A DNA stretch of 12,203 nt, taken from the NCBI GenBank assembly GCA_016296675.1, contig JAEDIV010000081.1, positions 1 to 12,203 of the forward strand. Reading direction: 5' to 3'. Source of the DNA: Clostridia bacterium (GTDB lineage Bacteria; Bacillota; Clostridia; Christensenellales; Aristaeellaceae). The notes beneath the pieces are model-generated. The model was not told where the DNA came from and made no database searches. It worked only from the letters and a program-made list of their open reading frames with translations. Below are positions 6,718-12,203 of the stretch, piece by piece (positions within the stretch are counted from its first letter, which is position 1; each line of letters starts with the position of its first letter). The position numbers and the translations under genes were made by a program.

Positions 6718-6777
6718 CGCTACCTAACCTCAAAACATCTTTAACTCTATATCGCGCCGTTTAGAGAAATGCCGAAG

Positions 6778-6896
6778 ATACGCGGGACGGGAAACCCGTC
6801 CCTTACGGTATAATCAGACGTTTTTTGGAAAAACCAAGCGTTTTTTAGGATATCATCGCTTCGTCTCCACCGTAGGGGAGGCGTTTCGCCTCCCGC
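6778..6896. repeat. REPIN-like unit E, next to the SGNH hydrolase stop
   Basis: The left hairpin (6784-6802) is followed by TTAC (6803-6806), so its tetranucleotide reads GTAA. The right unit, GTAG (6872-6875) with hairpin 6876-6894, is perfect. The last hairpin ends 13 bases from the stop codon of the SGNH hydrolase gene. It therefore lies in that operon's 3' untranslated region and could act in termination or mRNA protection. Confidence 0.85.
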
Positions 6897-6907
6897 CGCC
6901 AGTTTTC

Positions 6908-7435
6908 CTATCTGAACATCGTCTCAAATATCACCCGTGCCGCCAGCGCGCTTCCTTCGGGCGATGCGTGCGCGCCGTCTGTGTAATACAATTCCAATTC
7001 CGGCTGCTCGATGCGCGTTTTCTGCCATACGTCGCCGACCGGCGCAACGTCTGCGCCGAGAAGTGCGCCAAGATCGAAATACACCTTCGACATATGCTCC
7101 TGCGATTTCTCGTCGCCCTTTTCCGTCCACGTCTGATAAAGAACCACGCGGCTCCCGGCTTCTTTGCACCATCCGGCGATTTTCTGGGCTCCCTTTCTCA
7201 TTTCGTCAAGATCGCCCATCGGATGCGCCGTGTGCTGAAGGACGACGACGTCATATTCTCCGTACAGAATATTGAATTTCGTCTGCTCCTCTTTTGCATG
7301 ATAGTCCAGCCCCATGCCGCCCTTGGTCAGCATGGTCACATGCACGTCCTTCGCGTTTTCCTCGCAGATTTCCTTGAAAAGGCCGGGCATATCGTTGAAA
7401 TATGTATGGCTGTTTCCGATGAAGAGAACCTTCAT
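6908..7435 (-). CDS. SGNH/GDSL-type hydrolase, DUF4886-like
   Basis: 175 residues. The block I motif FIGNSHTYFNDMP carries the likely nucleophile S9. Block II is the GG near residues 39-40 (TKGGMG). The VVVLQ strand (64-68) replaces the usual GxND. Block V, TDGAHASPEGS, supplies D153 and H156. The family acts on esters or on acyl groups of carbohydrates; the substrate is not evident. There is no signal peptide, so it is probably cytoplasmic. The start at 7435 has GGGAGG about nine bases upstream. It is the last gene of a five-gene minus-strand operon, 13 bases after the alpha/beta hydrolase, and REP unit E follows at once. Confidence 0.85.
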   Translation of the reverse strand: MKVLFIGNSHTYFNDMPGLFKEICEENAKDVHVTMLTKGGMGLDYHAKEEQTKFNILYGEYDVVVLQHTAHPMGDLDEMRKGAQKIAGWCKEAGSRVVLYQTWTEKGDEKSQEHMSKVYFDLGALLGADVAPVGDVWQKTRIEQPELELYYTDGAHASPEGSALAARVIFETMFR

Positions 7436-7448
7436 TATATATGCCTCC

Positions 7449-8174
7449 CTATGCGTTGTCTAAAATAAAGTTGACAATCGGCTGATTATCCCCGATCAGT
7501 CCATGCGGATGATGGCCGCGGTACGCAACGGCGATTTCCTTTAAAAGGCCGCTTCCCTCCAGAGCCTCTCTCAGCAAAAGCCCGTTTTCATTGTAGATCA
7601 CCGTTTCATCTTCCAGCCCATAAACTTGAATAATCGGAATGCCGTTTTCCCGAATCGCATCCGCATAGCAGATCGGATGCTCGTCCCATCCGGGAAGCTG
7701 ATAATGCTTAATTCCAGGGTACGCGGACAGAAATTCCTGCTGCCATATGCGGTCGCTCACGGGGTCTCCCCATTTGCCCGGAAGGCTTGAAAAATTCAAA
7801 ACCGGCGCGTCGATAAACATGCATTTCACAAGATGGGGATAAAGTCCCGCAAACTTGACGGCATAACCGCCTCCGCAGCTCATGCCCACCGGCACGCATT
7901 TTTCGTTCAGTCCATAGGCATCCGACACATGCTTCACAAACCGCGCCTTCAGATCGCACTCGTTTTTCGTAAACCAGCGGTTTTCATTTTTCACATACAA
8001 AAGATGAAATCCTTCCTTCACCAGCCGGATCTCCACATCCGGATACGCGTCCCAATATTCGGTCTTCAAAAGCCATGGACGCCCTTCCCGCGCTTTCTCG
8101 GGATAAACAATAATGGCCTCACGCCCTTCAAACGCGAAGCGTTCCAGTTTGAAGCCATGCCAGTTTTCTGTCAT
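7449..8174 (-). CDS. Alpha/beta hydrolase
   Basis: 241 residues. The nucleophile elbow is GMSCGGG with S99. The likely acid is D189 in YGLEDETV, and the likely base is H224 in GHHPHG, giving the order Ser-Asp-His of the fold. It is cytoplasmic, with no signal peptide. Esterase or acyl-hydrolase activity is likely, but the substrate cannot be read. The ATG at 8174 overlaps the stop of the upstream acetyltransferase in ATGA, so translation is probably coupled. The neighbouring SGNH hydrolase is a second esterase-type enzyme, which suggests that the operon removes or modifies acyl groups on small molecules. This last point is inference. Confidence 0.85.
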   Translation of the reverse strand: MTENWHGFKLERFAFEGREAIIVYPEKAREGRPWLLKTEYWDAYPDVEIRLVKEGFHLLYVKNENRWFTKNECDLKARFVKHVSDAYGLNEKCVPVGMSCGGGYAVKFAGLYPHLVKCMFIDAPVLNFSSLPGKWGDPVSDRIWQQEFLSAYPGIKHYQLPGWDEHPICYADAIRENGIPIIQVYGLEDETVIYNENGLLLREALEGSGLLKEIAVAYRGHHPHGLIGDNQPIVNFILDNA

Positions 8175-8629
8175 AATGTGTCATCCTTTCTTTTATTCAG
8201 ATTTTTCGTAAAACAAATAATGCGGTTTGCTTCGTCGAATCCCATCGCAAGATGGAATTTAAAACTGCCAATATTATCCAGTTTGCAGTCGCTTGCGAAT
8301 TCCTTGCAGCCCATGCGCTTTGCCCACATTTCGCAGGCGGAAAGCAGTTCCTTTGCATAGCCGTTGCTGCGGTAAGCCGGCAGAACAAAAATCCCTTCCA
8401 GATAGCCTACGGGCGATGTTTCCGTTCCCTCTACATAATCGCATCTCAACCCGCATTGCGCAAATCCCACATGGTTATGATTTACATATTTGATGAAGAA
8501 CGCAGTTTTTTCATCCTTCAGCGTTTCGGTAAACTCCTTTTCCAGTTCGCCTGCAGTATGGCTGTCCCACATCTGAACTGCCATTTCCGCTAAAATTCGC
8601 TCATCTCCGCTTATCGCCTTTCGAATCAC
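8171..8629 (-). CDS. aac(6'): AAC(6')-like aminoglycoside N-acetyltransferase (GNAT)
   Basis: 152 residues with a GTG start at 8629; its ribosome site GAGGTGA is made from the last codons of the upstream gene. The region DYVEGTETSPVGYLEGIFV (64-82), then RSNGYAKEL (87-95, acetyl-CoA loop), EFASDCKLDN (110-119) and MGF (129-131), closely follows the chromosomal AAC(6')-I proteins of the Acinetobacter type. In these the D-Y-V-x-G-T-E-T-S-P-V-G-x-L-E-G block forms part of the aminoglycoside site. The length is also typical. Such enzymes acetylate the 6'-amino group of kanamycin, tobramycin and related drugs. Here it sits in a housekeeping-like operon without mobile flanks of its own, so the native substrate may be another amine. 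Family call is strong; resistance activity is not shown. Confidence 0.8.
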   Translation of the reverse strand: MIRKAISGDERILAEMAVQMWDSHTAGELEKEFTETLKDEKTAFFIKYVNHNHVGFAQCGLRCDYVEGTETSPVGYLEGIFVLPAYRSNGYAKELLSACEMWAKRMGCKEFASDCKLDNIGSFKFHLAMGFDEANRIICFTKNLNKRKDDTL

Positions 8630-8633
8630 GCGA

Positions 8634-9161
8634 TCACCTCGTCATATTCATTTCAAACACGCCGCCGTCAAACACGATGTCGTTACCCGAATCATCCTTA
8701 TAAAACGAAACCTTTTCCGTTTCGATCAGTTCAAACCCCAATGATTTTAGTAGCGCGACCGACGGCACATTCTTAAGCGCAGTACCCGCCGTCAGCCTCT
8801 TGATGCCAAGCGACCGAACATAATCAAAAAGCGCAAGCATGCTTTCCTTCGCATAGCCTTTTCCGTGATACGCTGAATGGAAGCAATAGCCGATTTCGTG
8901 CCCGTTTTCGCGGATATTAAATGCGACATAACCAATCACCGCGCTTTCAAGACAGACGGCGAAAAACATATGCTCCGTGCTTTCATGAAACGCCGCCCAT
9001 TTTTGAATTCTTCTTTGAACGGACGCGTCCTCTGTATCATGCGGCGTGTCGTATACACGCATGGGCGACTGATTGAAGTCGGCCCAAATCTTCTGAATGC
9101 TTTTCCAATCGTCCGCTCGAACGCGCCGAATGATCAGCCTTTCGGTTTTTAAGTAAATCAT
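8634..9161 (-). CDS. GNAT acetyltransferase, RimJ/RimL type
   Basis: 175 residues. The N-terminus LKTERLIIRRVRADDW (4-19) is the usual opening of the RimJ/RimL-like acetyltransferase branch. The acetyl-CoA pyrophosphate loop is HGKGYAKE (99-106), and NVPSVALLKSLGF (131-143) is the usual motif B region. Members acetylate protein N-termini, amino acids or small amines. The target here is unknown. The ATG at 9161 follows AGGAA by about seven bases. It begins 9 bases after the HAD gene stops and ends 4 bases before the AAC(6')-like gene. Confidence 0.9.
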   Translation of the reverse strand: MIYLKTERLIIRRVRADDWKSIQKIWADFNQSPMRVYDTPHDTEDASVQRRIQKWAAFHESTEHMFFAVCLESAVIGYVAFNIRENGHEIGYCFHSAYHGKGYAKESMLALFDYVRSLGIKRLTAGTALKNVPSVALLKSLGFELIETEKVSFYKDDSGNDIVFDGGVFEMNMTR

Positions 9162-9170
9162 ATATGTTTC

Positions 9171-9788
9171 CTATTCAAAAATTTCTGTAAGCTCCGTAAG
9201 TGATTCAATCTGAATGTCGCAGATCCCTTTTCCAAGCTTCAGCGGCTGAACCTTCGAAAGCCCCGTCCTTATCCAAACCGTCTTCATGCCAATCTCTTTG
9301 GCGGGCAGCATATCGTTGTCCAGCCGATCGCCGACCATGACGCTTTCTTCCGCTTCGCAGCCAGCCGTTTTCAAAGCCAATTCAAAAATCGCACGGTCGG
9401 GCTTTACGCATCCGGTCTCCGCAGAGGACACGATCACACGGAAAAACTTCCGGATCCCCCATGCCTCCAACCGCTTTTCCAAGCCGGAATTCTGATTTGC
9501 GATGATGCCAAGACGGTATCCCTTTTTATAAAGATCAGTAAGCGCATCATGCGCGTCCGGGTACAGCTTCTCATCCTCCGAATGCCACGGCGTTTTCTTT
9601 AGGCCAAAATGCCTGATCGCTTCAAAATTCCCGTCAAGGCCCATCCGCGCAAAGTCATGACGGACTTGGTTGAATTCCGAAAAGGTGAGGTTTGTCCCTT
9701 CAATCATGTCTCGCGCCCTGTGATCATACGCCTCCGTTTCGTCCACAAGCGTTGACCCGACGTCGAAGAATATCCATTTTATCGCCAT
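9171..9788 (-). CDS. HAD-superfamily hydrolase with DxG motif I
   Basis: 205 residues. Motif I is FFDVGSTLVDE with the nucleophile D9. The residue two places on is G11, where classic HAD phosphatases carry the acid/base Asp. Motif II is in IIANQN (95-100), with N in place of the usual S/T. Motif III is K129 (VKPD), and motif IV is GDRLDND (153-159). A helical cap follows motif I (about 16-80). The DVGSTL form is shared by a known branch of HAD proteins, so it is not a local mutation, but the phosphatase activity is uncertain. The ATG at 9788 follows GGAGATGG. It is the first intact gene of the operon, 31 bases after the broken GNAT. Confidence 0.88.
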   Translation of the reverse strand: MAIKWIFFDVGSTLVDETEAYDHRARDMIEGTNLTFSEFNQVRHDFARMGLDGNFEAIRHFGLKKTPWHSEDEKLYPDAHDALTDLYKKGYRLGIIANQNSGLEKRLEAWGIRKFFRVIVSSAETGCVKPDRAIFELALKTAGCEAEESVMVGDRLDNDMLPAKEIGMKTVWIRTGLSKVQPLKLGKGICDIQIESLTELTEIFE

Positions 9789-9819
9789 TTCGCCATCTCC
9801 AGCCCTTTAGATTCCGCCG

Positions 9820-10256
9820 TCATAAGTCTGTTTGAAAATATTTCGACTCAACGCCGTTTTCCGTAAACGTTTCCTTCTCCTGAAATCCATTCTTCATAAG
9901 CACATTGATTGACGCTTGGTTGTTTGAAAAGGTAACGCGCCCATTGAGCGAAGACTATATTTCTCCTTCATCTCGTCAAGGAAGATTCGCACCGCCTCGG
10001 AAGCAATCCCTTTGCCCCACAATGATTTTTCAAACACGCAAAAAGAAAGCATCGCATTCGGTTCATCCCCGCCAATACAGTACGCCCAAACATCGCCGAC
10101 ATCGTTTGCATTGACATATATGGTGCTTCCAAAGCTTGTCGCGTCCGGTAAAAGCGTCTTTTCAAAATCAGAAATCGCTTCTTCAACGCTCCGGGCCTTT
10201 TGCGGGAGAAATCGCTTTATTTCCTCATCCTGAACCTTTTCAAAATAGCAAATAAC
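9820..10256 (-). pseudogene. GNAT acetyltransferase pseudogene (frameshift, lost start)
   Basis: The reading from 10256 gives YFEKVQDEEIKRFLPQKA near the N-terminus, then STIYV, AMLSFCVFEKS and LWGKGIASEAV (acetyl-CoA loop), and stops at 9894. A one-base loss near 9937-9946 explains this. In the next frame the protein continues GRVTFSNNQASINVL and KNGFQEKETF and ends at a TGA at 9820-9822. The corrected product has about 145 residues, which is normal for this family of clostridial GNAT proteins. The 5' end has no start codon and is joined in frame to the NusG-like remnant, so a deletion or start loss is likely. It lies 31 bases before the HAD gene and was probably once part of that operon. 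Confidence 0.75.
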
Positions 10257-10735
10257 ATCAATTTCAAATGCCAGCCACATATCCCGGACGGTTCCTAAAA
10301 AATCCATTCTAACCAGCGCATTCTTCGTATGTTTGTCCAGCTTCACAAGCTTCTTCGCAAAGTTTTCATGGGGCCGGACTTGATCGATATCTTGTTGTTC
10401 CGGTTTGTTATTCTGGATATTCCGATCAGACCATTGTTTCTCAGCAGCCATTCCGCGAATGATCTGTCGCTGTTCTGTAATTCATGTGCAGTATCTTCAT
10501 CGCCCAGCACTCTGTAGATATCATCCATTCTGAGTAGTGAATCAACATCCACTTCATTTTTCGAATAAAGAAAAAGCTAGCCCGGCAGAAATACTCGCCG
10601 ATCTATCTCATCATGTTTGTTGACTACTCTATGCTTTTCCTGCGTTGCCGCCAGCGGATATGCATCCGGGAATTTCTTACGAATATTCTCACAAATTCTG
10701 TACTCCGCTCCCGTTCGGCAAAACAGGCAGTATAT
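10257..10735 (-). pseudogene. NusG/LoaP-like transcription antiterminator remnant
   Basis: Reading the minus strand from about 10735 gives an NGN-like domain. It begins IYCLFCRTGAEYRICENI and runs to RRVFLPG, followed by a TAG at 10577-10579 where the family has the tyrosine of FLPGYVF. The same frame continues FLYSKNEVDVDSLLRM, then SFAEWLLRNNGLIGISRI and SGPMKTL. After a one-base loss near 10353-10360 the next frame gives KLVKLDKHTKNALVRMDFLG and WLAFEI, which is a KOW-type ending. The order NGN then KOW, and the length of about 160 residues, match the NusG paralogs (LoaP/NusG-like) that control long biosynthetic operons in Bacillota. No ATG is found at the start (ATA at 10735-10733), so it is a pseudogene. 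What operon it served is not visible. It is fused directly to the next remnant. Confidence 0.65.
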
Positions 10736-11165
10736 ATGTTGAAAGTCACTTATTTTGCCTATAGCTCCGCCCTCCGATCTTTGAAAATCAACATCGGCTT
10801 CGTAACGCTATACAGCTATATTTCCCCCATCCTACCAATATAGCAATGGTTTCCATATAGCGTTGACAGGGAGTCAAGTTATACTTTCATCTTGCAGCAT
10901 GTCCGTCTTGAATCGATATGTACTATATTCCTCAATCATCTGAACACCCACAACTATGGGTATAATTCTCATAATTATACACTATATATTCTAATGTATC
11001 ACACAAATTCTGTCTATCTCAAATTTCCAACAAAAGCACATTTTCTTCATTATTTCTTTCAGCATTTCACCAATCAAATTGTTTATAAAAACATAGAATA
11101 CTGCTGCTATAGATAAAGGACCGGAAGCACTGCTCAAAACAATGATCCCGACCTGATTTATGCTA
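10736..11165. other. AT-rich non-coding stretch with several dyads
   Basis: No supportable gene was found in these 430 bases. They hold the nested inverted repeats at 10804-10864, a dyad GTATAATT-CTCAT-AATTATAC (10960-10980), and a small one ACCCA/TGGGT (10946-10961). A TTGACA at 10863-10868 has no -10 at normal spacing. The AT content is clearly higher than in the operons to the left, which fits horizontally acquired DNA beside the recombinase. Confidence 0.6.
10804..10864. promoter_or_regulatory. Nested inverted repeats upstream of the NusG-like remnant
   Basis: The outer arms are AACGCTATA (10804-10812) and TATAGCGTT (10856-10864). The inner arms are GCTATATT (10815-10822) and AATATAGC (10837-10844), with a 14-base loop and an unequal internal loop (2 and 11 bases). 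On the minus strand this lies about 70 bases before the NusG-like remnant. It may be a leader RNA structure, an operator, or a recombinase-related site. The pairing is seen; the role is unknown. Confidence 0.4.
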
Positions 11166-12203
11166 TCAACCAACTATTGTGTATTCGTATTTCATTCCAT
11201 TTCGGAAAACAAAATCCAATTTCCTGTCTTGCCCAACAACCACCTTATCCACCAGCGCGACAAAGAAATATGGATCAAATCCCACGCATTCCTCCTGCTC
11301 CTCCAGCATACGCAGGAACACCTCAATCCTTCGCCTACGGTCTGCCTTATCCCTCTTCTGATCCTCAATGCTTCGGATCTTCTCGCTGAGCTTCTCATGC
11401 TCCGCTGCCAGCGCATCGTATTCCTGCTGGTACTCTTCCTGATCCCTTCGCACCCTGGCATTTTCCCCGACCAACTTCCTGACACGCTCCGCCATGCCCA
11501 GCGCCTGATCCTGCAGCCGCGTTGCGATCCTATCAATTTCGCTCATGTCAACCACCTCATCCAGCACTTCGCGGCAGACAGCGAAGATGGCATCCTTTTC
11601 GGCAATGACCTTCTGCATCACGCTGGCGAACGCTTTCTCCAGCTCCTCCTGCGTCACATGCGGCGTTGAGCACTTCTTGTCACCTTCATGTCGGCTGCGT
11701 TCAGTTTTCTGGCAATAATCGTTGGTGTTGCACCTTCCAGAAAACGCCGGAAAATCGTGCGTACAATCTGCGCCTCCGCTTCCACAATCTCGGGCGTTCC
11801 GTTTTTTCCGCGCCTACAGCCCATAAGCTGCTTATAAGGCATGGACACCTTTCCGTCAGCAAAACGCTTGCGCATACCCAGGTCACGTTTTCGGAGATGT
11901 TCCTGCTTTCTTCCTGCGCGATGCTGGACATGATCATCAGCAGCACTTCGCCCTTTCCGTCCAGCGTGTAGATGTTCTGTTCTTCAAAATACACCTCCAC
12001 ACCGTGCTCTTTCAGCTTGCGGATAGTGGTCAGCGTATCTACTGTATTGCGTGCGAAGCGGGAAACCGACTTGGTGATGATAAGATCGATCTTTCCGGCC
12101 AACGCATCCTGGATCATGCGATTGAATCCCTCTCGTTTGGCTGTGCTGGTCCCGGTGATTCCCTTATCCGTATACACAGAAACAAACTGCCAATGGTCGG
12201 TAT
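11166..12203 (-). pseudogene. Large serine recombinase, broken and partial
   Basis: The 5' end, with the catalytic serine, lies beyond the window. Inside, the resolvase domain reads WQFVSVYTDKGITGTST, then TKSVSRFARN and SSIAQEESRN. After ISENVTW one G is missing from a G-run (CCC on the plus strand, 11877-11879); the next frame continues MRKRFADGKVSMPYKQLMG and FRRFLEGATPTIIARKLNAA, the recombinase domain. Near 11673-11683 the sequence jumps to KCSTPHVTQEELEKAF. This matches the end of the zinc ribbon and start of the coiled coil of such enzymes, so about 150-200 residues are deleted. A long coiled coil and the ending RNGMKYEYTIVG (TGA at 11166-11168) follow. Such enzymes move conjugative or mobilisable elements. 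This copy cannot be functional as written. Confidence 0.85.

Noticed and set aside
5532..6896. Regular repeats as a CRISPR array
   Set aside because: The period is about 180 bases, spacers are also repeated, and the units are inverted hairpin pairs next to a RAYT gene.
10613..10843. Plus-strand frame of 76 residues
   Set aside because: It lies mainly antisense to the NusG-like remnant, has no ribosome site and a random-looking composition.
10863..10885. TTGACA with TATACT as a plus-strand promoter
   Set aside because: The spacer is only 11 bases and no gene follows on the plus strand.
10991..11173. 60-residue minus-strand frame with a hydrophobic stretch after the recombinase
   Set aside because: It begins only with TTG inside the recombinase 3' end, has no ribosome site, and shows no family motif. 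It might be a remnant but cannot be supported.

Overview
The window looks like a chromosomal accessory stretch from a Gram-positive clostridial (Bacillota) bacterium. Shine-Dalgarno sites are strong (AGGAGG, GGAGG), promoters are sigma-A-like, base composition is mid-GC, and the protein families are typical of gut Clostridia: DUF2200, a Uup-type ABC-F ATPase, DUF4886-type SGNH hydrolases and large serine recombinases. No rRNA, tRNA or CRISPR array was seen.

Layout. (1) 1-560: a short palindromic repeat pair (52-139), then a small decayed minus-strand unit (about 213-481) with a near-consensus promoter, facing away from the promoter of the next operon. (2) 594-2168, plus strand: two membrane proteins of metallopeptidase-like families. 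The first is an M50-like protein whose zinc site is broken (HELGR). The second keeps HEYGH. A long bidirectional hairpin terminator ends the pair. (3) 5481-2232, minus strand: an operon of a Uup-type ABC-F ATPase, an aldo/keto reductase and a DUF2200 protein. (4) 5532-6894: five tandem units of about 180 bp. Each holds two inverted REP hairpins with inward-facing GTAG-type tetranucleotides. Among them lies a REP-associated tyrosine transposase (RAYT), and a sixth perfect REP lies inside the transposase coding sequence. (5) 9788-6908, minus strand: a tight operon of small enzymes (HAD hydrolase, RimJ/RimL-type GNAT, AAC(6')-like acetyltransferase, alpha/beta hydrolase, SGNH hydrolase) that ends 13 bases before the last REP hairpin. 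(6) 9820-12203: a decay zone with a frameshifted GNAT, fused to a NusG/LoaP-like antiterminator remnant carrying a stop and a frameshift, then AT-rich non-coding DNA with nested dyads, then a serine recombinase with a frameshift and an internal deletion.

The most interesting system is the REPIN/RAYT array. The two hairpins of each unit differ by compensatory base changes, the transposase sits exactly in the spacer of one unit, and the transposase gene carries a REP that is translated in frame. A second hairpin-pair family, with the same geometry but a CTTG tetranucleotide, lies at the start of the window. The right-hand end looks like the remains of a mobile element. All functional statements rest on motif reading only, since no database search was possible.
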